From NCBI GenBank assembly GCA_027625915.1, contig JANTQA010000047.1, positions 14,632,001 through 14,696,000 of the forward strand: 64,000 bases of DNA, in the 5' to 3' direction. The notes below the pieces were generated by a model. That model ran no database searches and was not told the DNA's origin. It saw only the letters and a program-made list of their open reading frames with translations. The stretch is from Anaeramoeba flamelloides. Taxonomy: Eukaryota > Metamonada > Anaeramoebidae. How positions within the stretch are numbered: position 1 is the first letter of the stretch; each line of letters begins with the position of its first letter. A program made the translations under genes and the position numbers. Below are positions 12,778-24,244 of the stretch, in pieces.

Positions 12778-13578
12778 TTATAAATGTATATCCTGACAAA
12801 TAAACTGTAAATAAGTTATAAAAGTTTAACCAGAATCATAAAATTTATAAAAGAAAAAAAAGTAAATTTTCATTTTTTTTTTTAATATTGACAAACAAAT
12901 TCATAAAAAAAAATCTATTAATGAGGAACTTCAATTTTTAAATTTTCAAAAACCACATTTTTTTATAATTTAAAATCAAAAATCAAAAAAAGACTTCAAT
13001 TTTTTTCATTTTCTCTGATTTCTTTTTTTTTGAAATTTTGATTTTTGTACTTTTTTTACATCAAAAAATTTCTCTTCATTCATTCGAAAAATTGAAATTT
13101 TTGTCTTATGGATCTGATTTACATTCTCTATTTCATAGAACACAATTTTAACTTGGAAAAAAAATCTCTATTTCTTACAATTTTAAAGGTCAAGAGAATA
13201 GCTGGAGTGGTTTCCATTGTAACTAAAGAACCCATTATTAAAAACTAATGGTATTTTAATAAATACATTGTAAAGATCATTAGAATCTTAACGTCTTGGG
13301 TATATACTCAACATCGTTTCAATAAACTTAATCAACAATCACCTTACATACAATCAAGGGAAAAGAAATAAACTAACCACAAAAAAAAAAAACAAAAAAA
13401 AAAGGGGGGGGATGAATTTTATTTTTAAACAAAATCTATTTAAATATAAAGAAAAATAAAAAGATATTATTTAAAATTCCATTTTATTTCTTTATTTACT
13501 AAATTATCGGAATAATAATAATAATACTAAAATGAATAATAATAAATCCAAAAAAAAAAAAAAAAAAATAGAACATAT
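12778..13578. other. Intergenic, 3' flank of CUL4
   Basis: AT-rich with many A- and T-runs. A run of eight G at 13404-13411 follows an A-rich stretch and is striking in this base composition. No gene was recognised. Confidence 0.4.
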
Positions 13579-15583
13579 TTAAGCAAGATAATGATAAAGT
13601 TGCATGTCCTTATCATCCCTGGTGATATATTCCCTACTAATTAAACTCTCAATCCTGTGCTTAATTTCTGATTGTTTTAATGGTATTTTAATTTGGTGGA
13701 ATATCTGGGAGACTAAAGACTTGTGATCAAGACTTTTTGTGCTTTTCATAATTCTGACTATACATGCATCCAAGGCTTGTTTTCTTTCTTGAAAGACTCT
13801 TTGTTTAATTTTTTTCTTTTCCTTTTTCGTTTCTATGATTTGCACAGAGTTTACTTTAACCTTGCGGTTTTTGGAAGAAAAATCGGAATTTAATTTAAAA
13901 ATGGTCTCTGGGTTGAATCTAAAATCTATATCGTTGATTGACAAATTGGATTGGGAAATTGAGCTCTTGCTATTTTCCAAGGACAAAACGGGCGACTTTT
14001 TTTGGATTAAGGCTAACAAATTTCTTGTTAATGGTATTTCGTCTATTTGCAAGACTGATTTCAATTGTGATAAAGTGTAGGATTCGTCTTCATTAAATTT
14101 GAGCAAAATTGTTGTTTGTATTAATGATACTAACAATTCCTTTTTCTTTCCCTTTTTGCCCCTTTTCGGTTTCCTATTGCCCCTCTTCTTATCATTAGTT
14201 GGCAAATTCCAAGATAAGCTACAATGGCAAAGGGAATTTTGGAAGTGGATTCTTCTTCCATTGTGCTTACTTAAATAAAGCTTTTTGAAATTGTTTTGCA
14301 AATTTAAAAAATATTGTGGCAACACTAAAGGTATTGGCTTATAAGACGGCCAGAGCCCCTGTGTTAAAATATAGATTTTCGCTTCAAAATTTGGGAAATC
14401 AACTTTGGGGATTTTTTGTTTGAATTCGATTAGCATGTCGTTGGATATTTGTATGTCTTTAAACATTCGATCGTATGTTTGCTTTTCCTCGCTATCAATT
14501 ATTTTTTGGAGTTTTACTATCGCCTCCTTTTCAAGCTCAAAGGAGCATGTCGTATTCAATATTAGCCTTTTCGCTAGATCGTTTTTATAAAAGGCCAAAA
14601 AGACATCCTTGGTGTTGATTAATTGCAATAGGCTGATACACCTTTCAAATCGAGTAATAATCTCTTCTTCTTTATATTTTTTAAACCCCTTTTGTAACAA
14701 TTCATGAAAGTATTTCTCCAGCAAAATGGACATCTTATTTTGCTGAATATTTAATGAGTTCTCAAACGCCGATTTCAATTTGTCGCGAAAGATTTGGTGG
14801 TTGTCAAAGCAATTGGTAATGATCTTTATTAATTGGTCTTCCAATTGCAACAGACTTTCAATAATGGATTTGCTTGTTGCGTTGCACACGATCTTCCGTA
14901 TTTCCGTATTTGAATAGTCGTAAAACCGTTTTGAGATGCCTTCATCGCCATCAACTCGAAAGATCATTTTATATAGCAATTTTAAATTGGAGAAATCATT
15001 CAAATTTATTAATGGAGTCAATCCTAAATGTAATAACATTTCAATGTTTTCTCTGATCAGCATGTCCTCGAGAATGCCGATGATCGGCGTTTTTGTTGAG
15101 ATCGGCATATACGCAGTGATTTCCTTGATTTCCAAATTTAGTGTCTCTTGGATATAATTTAAATATTGAATAATATCATTTTTTTCAAGCACCTTACCTC
15201 CTTGCCTTTTATAAAACTGCCTTGTTTCTTCAAAAAATTTGGGTTGGAAGTCTTTAAAAAATAATTTACAATCAGACAAAATCTCAAGGCCGTGTTTAAA
15301 CAAGTCCATATCTAAATTTTCTTGTTTAAAACGGATACGTTGAATGAAAATTAAAATTGATTGAATTAAGGGATCTAAGAGATTGTTTTCTTTAATTTTC
15401 TTGTTATTGCTCGTGCTTTCTTTTATTTTCTTGGTATTGTTGAGCTTTTGGTTGTCAAGAAGGCCGTTGTGAAAAAATAGGTTTTCTTTTTCAATTTCAT
15501 TTACTATTTCTTTATCAATTTCAATTTCGATGTCTTGTAGATTGTGATTTTCTTTTTCATTCTCATTTGCTGTTCCCCTCTGG

Positions 15584-15615
<32 letters not shown>

Positions 15616-16464
15616 ATTTTTACATGTTAAGGAATCCCTAAAAAGCACTAAGCTCATATTCGTTAAAGATCCAATTGGTAATCTTTGGAGCACATAAGTC
15701 TGATTTAAAAATAAAAAAACCTGTTTAATGAGAAACATTGAATTAGTGTGTGATTTCCATAATTGCACAACCAATTCTAACAGATTTAATTCTCGGCTGT
15801 TCTTCGTTTGATCTCTGATTCTTTGAAAACGACTTGCCAAATGAAGTGAAATTTGTTTTGTTAATTTTTCATAAATTTCTTTCGAGTAATTATTATTACA
15901 TAGGTTCTCAACTGTTTTGTAGAGTTCTTCACAACTAAAACTCAATAATTTTTCATTATTCTGAATTTCCTTAACGGCTTTTGAGAGCCTTTTCCATGTG
16001 TTTTCTTTAATGGTTTCTTTGTCGACAATCGGATTCCTCTGAAAGCTTAACCCTTTGATAATAAGCTTTTTGGGTGTTGAATTTAAACCAATGATTTGCC
16101 CTTGAGTAATTCTGGTTCTTCTTTTAAGGCCTGATATATGTGGTGTTTTGATCGTTTTGTTTTTTTCTTTTTCTTTTTTTGGTTGGTTTAGTCTCCGAAG
16201 TTTTTTTAATTTGAGACTTTCAACACGTTGGTTATTTTTGTTTCCCAATTTGGATTTTTTTTTTTTAGTGTTTTTGGTATGTTTTTTTTTTTTTTCTTTT
16301 GTTTTTTTTGTTTTTTTCTGTTCCTTTGAAGAGATGGGCTTTTTTCTTTTTCGACTCTTTTGTTGAACTGGGGAATCTTCGATAATTATGATATCAGAAT
16401 TCTTTTGTTTGGAAAAGAAGACAGCTTTGCTAGTTTTTTTTTTGGTTTTAGTCCTTCGGCTCAT
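13579..16464 (-). CDS. CUL4: Cullin-4, scaffold of CRL4 ubiquitin ligases
   Basis: An intronless 961-codon frame begins at ATG 16464 and ends with TAA. The C-terminal half follows human CUL4 closely: INTKDVFLAFYKNDLAKRL, MFKDIQISNDMLIEFKQK, ILTQGLWPSYKP, FKKLYLSKHNGRRIHFQ and the winged-helix tail ending QLYHYLA. The neddylation motif IVRIMK is present, with Lys about 907 as the acceptor. The N-terminal repeats include KKLIIKGLSF, NTWKRLSKAVKEIQ and SCEELYKTVENLCNNN, the diagnostic CUL4 signature for DDB1 binding. Residues 1 to about 110 are a very basic Lys/Arg tail, probably a nuclear localisation signal, as in animal CUL4B. A poly-Asn run and charged insert interrupt the N-terminal cullin repeats at about nt 15400-15620. 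The protein should scaffold DDB1-DCAF substrate receptors and RBX1 in the nucleus. Identification is firm; the CUL4 rather than CUL3 assignment rests on the N-terminal match. Confidence 0.95.
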
Positions 16465-17493
16465 ACTCAAGAACTTTAATATGTGTTAATAGTTTTTGAA
16501 AAAAAAACAAAAGATCTTGGTTAAAGAGCGAAAAATGGGAATTTCAGGAATTCTTTTTTTGAATTTAGATTATAAGTGAGTTTAATTTTGTAAATCGATG
16601 AGTTTGAAGTCTGGTTAGGTTGAAGATAAATATTTTGTAAAAAAAAAAAAAATCAACGGATAGGCAATCAAAAATAAAAGGTAACGAATTGTGAAAAAGG
16701 AATTTTAATTGCTTATTCCTAAATTTTATTGTTTGTTTGTCCTGTAATAGAATGACTACTAAGTACAAACCCATTAGTGTTTTCGAAAATAACATCAATT
16801 TGAATTTAGGGGAGAAAACTCAAATATAAATCACAGATATTCAAAAAGAATTAAACTTGTTAAAAAAAAGTTTTGATCTTTTCAAGAGAAAATTACTCAT
16901 ACTCACAAAGTAAAAGTTAAAAAGATCACACTTTTCGAAATTATAAGATCTACAGTACCAAAAATTTGATTGTTTTCAGAGAATATAATCAACAGCAATA
17001 AAAAATCTAAGTTCATGAAAAAAATTGATGTTGAAAAATTAAATCTGTGCTTTTTTTTCTTCTTGTTCCAATGGAACTTCTAATTTACGACACAATAATA
17101 TACCCAAGTTCAAATCAATTTTAATGCTCAATTCCTTGATATTTCAAGTATAATTGTATAATTATGATAAAATTGGTTCTTATTTTTTTTGAAATTTTTC
17201 AAAATTTCTTCTTTGTTTTTTGTTAATTTGATTACAAAATTACAAAAAATTTACTCTATTTTTTGAGAGAAATTTTCAAATTTGATCCTTTATTCTTAGA
17301 ATTACTTTTTTAATAGTAGAACTTTTAGAATCAAAATAGTATATTTACTTGTAAACTCTTTATTGTCAGTTTCTTTTTGATCTGGAAAAGTATAGGTTTT
17401 GTATAACAATAAAATACGCTTTTTATTTTAAAACATTGATTAAAATTTTCTTCACACATTATTTTGACGACAGTATGTTGAAAATAAGACTTA

Positions 17494-17927
17494 CTGTTGT
17501 GGAAAAAAAGTGAAACTGGAAAAAAAGTTCAACACAGTTTTTAATTGGGAACATTACTGAAAATGAAAAGTAAAATCAATAAAAAGAAGAAACCAATTAA
17601 CTTCAAATAATAACTTATTATATTATTTTCAATCAACCCAACAAATACAATTTAAATATACTTGGTTTGTGGAAATTGTTGTTGTGGTTTTGGAGATCTC
17701 AAAAATAGTCAATTTTTTGAACAAATTTTTAATAATTGATCAATCAAAGAAAAAGCCCATGCCAAAAGATAGTATTCAAAAAACTGTTATTGTGGCGAAT
17801 ACTTCATTTTGACTTTATTTATTTATTTATTCTTTTTTTCATTGATCTTACTTTGAATTTTGAGAAATGTTCCCAATTAAAAACTGTGTTGAACTTTTTT
17901 TCCAGTTTCACTTTTTTTCCACAACGG
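17494..17927. mobile_element. MITE family D, copy D1 (434 bp, best preserved)
   Basis: Both ends carry the same inverted repeat of about 60 bp, starting CTGTTGTGGAAAAAAAGTG on the left and CCGTTGTGGAAAAAAAGTG on the right, and continuing through TTTTTAATTGGGAACATT. TTA flanks both sides (17491-17493 and 17928-17930), a 3-bp duplication as in PIF/Harbinger-type MITEs. There is no coding capacity. Related copies lie at 12381-12777 and 57787-58408. Confidence 0.85.
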
Positions 17928-20639
17928 TTATACTTTTTTCTTTCTTCCTTTTCCATTCAAATTAAAAAATTCAGTATGAATTTTTATACAAAATATCAAA
18001 ATAATTTTAAATGCTAGCTCAAGATATTTTGAGATTATTATAAATTATGAATTGTTTTTGTTTTGTTTTATTTATAATTTATACCAATTTTTTTTAAATC
18101 TTAGTTTTTTTTCATATCGGATATTTTTTTATCAAAAATAAAATTCAATTTTGAGGAAAATTTAAAATTGATCCTTCATTTTTTTCTTTTGGGTATGTTA
18201 GAACTTTAAAAAAGTAACACCATACCTACTCTTTAATGATGACTGTTTATTTGTTAGTTTAATGTATAAACTCTAAAATATAAACAAAACCACTTTAAAT
18301 TTAATTGATAAATTAGTCAAGTCAAAAGAGGTATTTTTATCAACATTATTATTATTATTTATTTGCCGAGGATAAAATCTTGATCTTTATTCTATTCTTT
18401 TAAAACTATCTGATTTTTTTCGATTGTGAATACTACTTTTATGACTAACCAGATATTTTTTTCACATAAACGAATATGAAGTTAATCATTCTGGTCACAT
18501 TCTTGAGTTTTTTTCTTGGCCTATATATACCATTTGACAAACAATTTTCACTATAAAGAATTGAAATTGTGTTTAAAAAAACGTTTATTAAGAGTTTATT
18601 AGAACGCATTAGCCTACTATTTTATATTTAAATAATCTAAAGCTGATAATAATCGCATTAATAAACTTGGTTATACTGTAGAAATTAAGAGAAGTCAGAG
18701 ATAAACGAAATTACTTTTAAAATGTTACTAAGTTTGTTTGAGAATTTCAAGAATTTAATTTTCCATTAAAAGTTAATTACACAAAAATTCCAAAAAAAAA
18801 TTAAATTATCTTATATTTTATCTTTCCTATAACATGTACACTTTTCATTTTTTTTTTAGCTTTACCATATTAATTTCCCTTCTCAATAAACATAACATTT
18901 GTATAATCCTTAACAAATCAAGTGTTTATGATCCTATTATTCCCAATTAATTTAAATGGTATAAAATTTAAACTGATTATCATTTTTTCAATTTAAAATT
19001 ACTTTAGTTTAATTTTCAGAGTTCAGAATAATAAATTACATATCGAATTCAGAGATATAATCTATAAGATTTTCAATTTACACAAGAAGATGTTTCTTTC
19101 AGAGACGAATATTTGAATAAAAATGTTCGTTTTTTTCCTTGCTACGATGTTAATTGTAGTTATCTGGAAAATTAAATCAGTGGAATAAGATTCAAAATAA
19201 AAATATAAAATAAAAAATTTCCATCAAACATGGAAAGATTTACTTTTTTGGAATTGCTTTTTAGATTTTATTATTTCCGAGATACCGTATATGTCAAATT
19301 ATATAGTTGTATCCAATAAAATTAGACTGGCCATCAATCAAAATTCAAGAGAGGATATTCAATTCTAAATGTTAAGAATAAAATGACTCATTGATCATTG
19401 ATTATTGTTTTTATTATTATTTTGGAGAGTAAAATCAAAATTTTTCATGAAAATAAAGTCAACCAAACAAGAAAAAGATTCCAACACAAACTCAATTATT
19501 ACGATTAGAATTTTTTTTTTGTTATTTGTTCTTTTTTAATTTTTTCTATACTTTTTTAATTTTTTTTAAAAGAATTGATTAATAAATCAGAATTGTTTGA
19601 ATAATTGGGTATTGGGTGTTGTAAAAATTCCAATTTACATATTTGTCAACACAATTATTTACTTTTTAATCATTAAGTTTTGGTTTGGAATAATTTCATT
19701 TGAAGAATATCATTACTCTTTAAAAATCACATAAAATACCCTTCGATAATTTTTGATCATTTTAATTTATTAAAATATTGGTTTTGAGTAAAAAAAGAAT
19801 AAATAATAAACTTTTGTAGATATTCTGTTCTAATCGCTTTATTTTTCTTTTTGATTAATTGATATATAATATTGGGAAAATACCATACAAAAAAATGAAT
19901 GAATGTTATTTTCCATATATTTTTATTTAGATGTGATTAAAAATGATTTAAAAATTGAAACAATATAGACACTTTAAATTCTCAAACTTTAACGCTTTTG
20001 GGTTATTATATATTTGTTGCAATCTTTTTTATCTATGAAAAAAAAAAATAAAAATATTCAACTGTATATTAATCTCTTCAATTTTGTTTTATTGTACTTA
20101 TGGAAGGAAAGATTTTCTATAAGAAAAAATATAGATTTTTTTCTGAAGTTTTTTTTAAAGTTAATATTTCAAATTAATAATGCACTCAAAATGAAAAAAA
20201 TCTTTTTATTAGAAGATTTTTTTTTCCTGAGGAACTGGGTTATTATTATATTATGGAGGTGAATGGTTGATGATTTAATATGTGATTAGATATCTTAATT
20301 GAAAACTAAGATCGTCTTATGATAAGGGTTAGTGTATTCCAATTTAATTTAAAGTTTTATTTAATAATAAAACAGGTTTTTTCACTGCCTAAAAGTAAAA
20401 ATAATAATTTGGATTTAAGAATTAATTTAAATTAACAAAATCAATACTAATTAATATCTTTGATATTATTAAAAATTAAAAAGAACCATTATATATTTAG
20501 TCAGTGGTTAATAATAAAGATAAATATGATGTTGATTGAAATTTCTCAAGAGTTATTTGTAAATTACTGAAGTGACATCAAGTACTGTGGAGTATGGTCA
20601 AGCGCTGTAGAGTTGCTAGTTTTTAATTTGGGGGTTCTA

Positions 20640-20900
20640 TTTTATTTTTGAAGTGTTCTAGGTTTTTTTGAGTTTTCTTTAATTTTCCAAATAAAAGGAA
20701 AAGTCAAAAAAAACAAACAACGTTTATCCAGAATTCAAAATAATTGAGTAAATTCATAGATTTTTTGAAATTCTTTTTAATTCTGGAAAAGCGAACAACA
20801 CTTTCCTTGAGGTTTTCTTTTTTCTATAATAGATATTGATTTTCTGAATAAACAGAAAACTCAAGAAAATCTAACATCAAGTGCCTAGGTTTTTTTTTAA
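20640..20900. repeat. Weak inverted repeat upstream of the ARMC8-like gene
   Basis: Several short complementary segments occur in order: CCAGAATT/AATTCTGG, CCTAGG at one end with CTAGG at the other, and GAGTTTTCTT/AAGAAAAC. The pattern suggests a decayed foldback, but it is imperfect. Confidence 0.35.
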
Positions 20901-21313
20901 TTTTAGATTTTTAAAAAAAAAAACCTAGAGATAATCATTATGAACTAATTCCCCCCTTCAAAACAAACAAATAGTTTTTCATAAAAAAGATCTTCATACC
21001 TTCAGATTATGAATATAATTTGGTATCTGAAAAAGTTTTACGATTTTATCGTTTTTTTAAAATAACCCTTTTGGTTTTTCATTATCCACCCTAATCAAAA
21101 ACCCTTTATTCAAAAAAACTTAAAGTAAGATCCTCCTAAATTGTAACAATTCAAAATGTTTGAATAATTTATCAAAAACAACAAATTTGAACTAAGATCC
21201 TTTTTTATTAGGACTACAAACCTTATCTTGTTGTGGTCTGGTAAAAAATTGTTAATCAATTGAAACATTTTTTTAATTTTTCTCTTCTTCTTTTTCAAAA
21301 TTATTTGCAAGCC

Positions 21314-24244
21314 ATGAACACTAATTTTTTGGAAGGGCTTTCTTCTGAAAAACTCGAAGAACAACAAGCTTCTCTTACCAAATTAAAAAACTATATACTT
21401 GGCAACAAACCAAACAAGATTAAATGTATTCGGCTTGGTGTTTTACCAAAACTTGTAAAGTTGCTTGGCAGCTATTCAAACAATCAACAAAAAAACACAA
21501 ACGATGAAGAATTATATTTGCTTTGCACTCGTGATCTTTTGATATGCATTGGATCTTTCCTTCATAGCACACCCAAAAGAAGGTTAACTGAAGACTTTTT
21601 ATCTCAAGTATTGAGCCGTCTTTTTACTTTGATACTTGCTCCCACATTTAAACTTTTACCAAAATATCTTTGTGAATCTATCATTCGAACCTTAAATCTT
21701 TTAGTCGACAAAACTAATATTGTTCAAAAACAAAAATTTCAGCAATTGGTTAGTGAAACTGAAATAGTTCAGGTTTTGTTATCCTTAATTTACAATAAAG
21801 AATCAAAAAAAAAAATAAAAAATGTAAAAAAAATTGAAACTGAACAGGACAAAGAACAAGAAAAAAAAAAAGAAAAAGAAATTGAAAAGGATTTGGAAAT
21901 GGAAATCGAAGAAAAAACAGAAGAAAAAGAAAAAGAAGTAAAAAAAGAAAAAGAAGCAGAAAAAGAAAAAGAAGAAGAAAAAGAAAATGAAAAAGAAAAG
22001 AAAAAACAAGCAGAAAAAGAAAAAGAAAAAGAAAAAGAAAAGGAAAATGAAGTACAAAAAGAAATTGAAATCGAAATTGAAAATACAGAAGATCAAAATG
22101 AACAAGAAGAAAAAAAAGAAAAATCCCAAATCTTTTCCTTGGAGATCTTTGAATACTCTGCTAACATTTTATCTCATGCTCTGAGATCCATTCAAAATCA
22201 AATTGCAATTGAACTATCAAAGAACTTGGTTCAAAAATTCATCTACTTGTTAAATCCAAATTTCAGTTTGGCTTTCCAAGAGTCAATAATCCTATGTTTG
22301 TCTTATTTAGGTAATTCGTCACCAGAAATTGCAAGAATTATCTTGAAATCCGAAACCCAAATAGTTCCTTATTGTTTAAAGATCTTGAAGGGGAAACCAA
22401 AGAAGGAGAACAAGAAAAACCAAGAAAAAACCAAAAACAGTAAATCAACGAGTACTAAAACGGCAAATATCGATTATACATCAATGTACACATTACGTAT
22501 TGCGTCTGCGTCATTATTGAGCTCCTTACTAAATCTGAATCAAATTATACATATGCCCGATTTATTGTTACAGATGTTGGAGAAAACCATTTTAACAAAT
22601 GTTATTGAAATCTCAAAATCAGAAAGAAATGCAAAAATATATAATTGGCTATTCTACAAAAGAATTTTAGTTATTCTGCACCGCTTGTACTTGTCCAACA
22701 AAATACTAAATTTCAATGCAACAAAAAATGGGATCATAAATATCCTGGGTGGTTATCTCAACATTGAGGAATACAAATTAAACATTGATCTTTTTGAAAA
22801 GCTTGGTAATGAGAAGAACCAAAATGGCATCATTAACAAGACAAATATTGAAATAATTTCTTTAGCAGTCAAATGCCTAATATTAATCACGGAGGGTAAT
22901 ATACAAAACTGTGAGCGGGTGATAGAGTTTGGGATTGCATCCAAGACAAGTCGGCTCTTGATCATGGACATTTCTAATGCCGAATTAAATGTTTCTCTTT
23001 CCAAATTATTAAAAAATTTGACGTTATTGTCAATCGACTTTGAGCATATTTTTAGTAACAATATTGAATTGTTTAATAAACTAAATCAGCTGATGAAGGT
23101 GGACGGAAAGAATCCCGAATTAAGAGAAAATGCCGCTTATTGTGTTGGCAATTTAATTTGTGGGATTTCAAAATTAAAAAAGCTATTCATTCAACAAGAG
23201 GGGATCAAATTGTTAAATACATTAATCCTTTCAGAAAACCCAATTAAGATTCAAAAATTTGCTCTTTTCATTTTAAGGAACTTATTATTTAAGAGCAACA
23301 CAGAAATGTTAAAGCAAATTATCGATCAAACTGATATCCCCTTAATTTTAAATGACTATCAAGATAGCAACGAAGAAATTCAAATAGAATGTGCCAGTAT
23401 ACTTGTTAATTTAACTTGCAATAAAAATGAATTTATTGAAAAGAATTTACCTTTAGATGAAATATTGCCCATAGTCACAAATAAAATTCTCGAGCAAGCA
23501 TCAAAATTTGAAGAAAAGTTGAAAAAGCAAATGAAAGAAAAAGTGGAAAAGCGAAATGAAAATAAAGATGAAAAAATGAAAATTGAAGAAAATGAAACCG
23601 AAAAGGGCATTAAGGAAGCAGAAGAAGAAAAGAAAGGGGAAGAAGAAAAGAAAGAGGGAGAAAAAGGTGGCCAGGGAATGGAAGAAGAAAAGATTGAAGT
23701 TGAAAAAGAAGAAGAAAAAAAAACTGAAAGGTATAACTTGCGAGATAACGATGACGACAATGATATTGATATTGATATTGATAATGAAATTAATAAAAAA
23801 ATTAGTAATGAAATCAAAAAAGAAATGAAAAATACTGATGAAAAATACTTTTATAATAATAAAAAAAATAAATTCCAAATCTATGGAGATTTGGAAATTA
23901 AAAATGATAATATTGAAAATAACCTATTATTTTTTTCATTACAACTCTCTTCAAATTTAATTACAATAAATAATCAGATAAAAGACGCATTTATGAATGA
24001 AAAAATGCTCGCCGCCTTTCTTTCCTTGTTAGACCATTCCGAATTTAACATTTTAATTTCATTGATGAAATGTTTAACAAATTTCGTCATAGTTCCAGAT
24101 AAAGAACAAGATAAAAATATTATTTTGGATCGAAAAAAAACATTAAAGCAATTAGGCTTTCAACAAAAAATTAAAAACATTTTTAAAAATAACGATACTA
24201 TTATAAAAGATTTTGCAAAAAATACTTTCGCATTGCTTAAATAA
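21314..24244 (+). CDS. Armadillo-repeat protein, ARMC8/GID5-like (GID/CTLH ubiquitin ligase)
   Basis: ATG 21314 to TAA gives 976 residues with no intron. The N-terminus, LSSEKLEEQQASLTKLKNYI followed by LGNKPNKIKCIRLGVLPKLV, matches the ARMC8 pattern (MKNAVIGNN...VLGAVPRLLYLL). Further alpha-helical armadillo-like repeats follow, including LRENAAYCVGNLICG, IQKFALFILRNLLFKS and IQIECASILVNLTCNK near residues 590-715. ARMC8/Gid5 anchors substrate receptors in the GID/CTLH ligase. Two low-complexity inserts of mainly Lys/Glu interrupt the repeats (nt 21800-22125 and 23510-23860), and these lengthen the protein beyond the roughly 670 residues usual for ARMC8. Other armadillo proteins such as importin-alpha relatives remain possible, since the mid-region matches are generic. 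The promoter should lie in the divergent gap shared with CUL4. Confidence 0.68.
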   Translation: MNTNFLEGLSSEKLEEQQASLTKLKNYILGNKPNKIKCIRLGVLPKLVKLLGSYSNNQQKNTNDEELYLLCTRDLLICIGSFLHSTPKRRLTEDFLSQVLSRLFTLILAPTFKLLPKYLCESIIRTLNLLVDKTNIVQKQKFQQLVSETEIVQVLLSLIYNKESKKKIKNVKKIETEQDKEQEKKKEKEIEKDLEMEIEEKTEEKEKEVKKEKEAEKEKEEEKENEKEKKKQAEKEKEKEKEKENEVQKEIEIEIENTEDQNEQEEKKEKSQIFSLEIFEYSANILSHALRSIQNQIAIELSKNLVQKFIYLLNPNFSLAFQESIILCLSYLGNSSPEIARIILKSETQIVPYCLKILKGKPKKENKKNQEKTKNSKSTSTKTANIDYTSMYTLRIASASLLSSLLNLNQIIHMPDLLLQMLEKTILTNVIEISKSERNAKIYNWLFYKRILVILHRLYLSNKILNFNATKNGIINILGGYLNIEEYKLNIDLFEKLGNEKNQNGIINKTNIEIISLAVKCLILITEGNIQNCERVIEFGIASKTSRLLIMDISNAELNVSLSKLLKNLTLLSIDFEHIFSNNIELFNKLNQLMKVDGKNPELRENAAYCVGNLICGISKLKKLFIQQEGIKLLNTLILSENPIKIQKFALFILRNLLFKSNTEMLKQIIDQTDIPLILNDYQDSNEEIQIECASILVNLTCNKNEFIEKNLPLDEILPIVTNKILEQASKFEEKLKKQMKEKVEKRNENKDEKMKIEENETEKGIKEAEEEKKGEEEKKEGEKGGQGMEEEKIEVEKEEEKKTERYNLRDNDDDNDIDIDIDNEINKKISNEIKKEMKNTDEKYFYNNKKNKFQIYGDLEIKNDNIENNLLFFSLQLSSNLITINNQIKDAFMNEKMLAAFLSLLDHSEFNILISLMKCLTNFVIVPDKEQDKNIILDRKKTLKQLGFQQKIKNIFKNNDTIIKDFAKNTFALLK

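Larger units (their letters stand above)
16465..21313. other. Divergent intergenic region between CUL4 and the ARMC8-like gene
   Basis: This 4.8-kb space holds the start sites and presumably the promoters of both flanking genes. MITE D1 lies at 17494-17927. A weak inverted repeat lies at about 20640-20900 (GGTTTTTTTGAGTTTTCT against AGAAAACTCAAGAAAATC, and TCCAGAATT pairs). The remainder is AT-rich with no credible gene. Confidence 0.5.

Noticed and set aside
21803-22129. Phe-rich open frame opposite the ARMC8-like gene
   Set aside because: It is the complement of the Lys/Glu-rich insert. The composition explains it fully.
23380-23878. Ser/Phe-rich frames opposite the second charged insert of the ARMC8-like gene
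   Set aside because: Shadows of a low-complexity coding stretch on the true strand.
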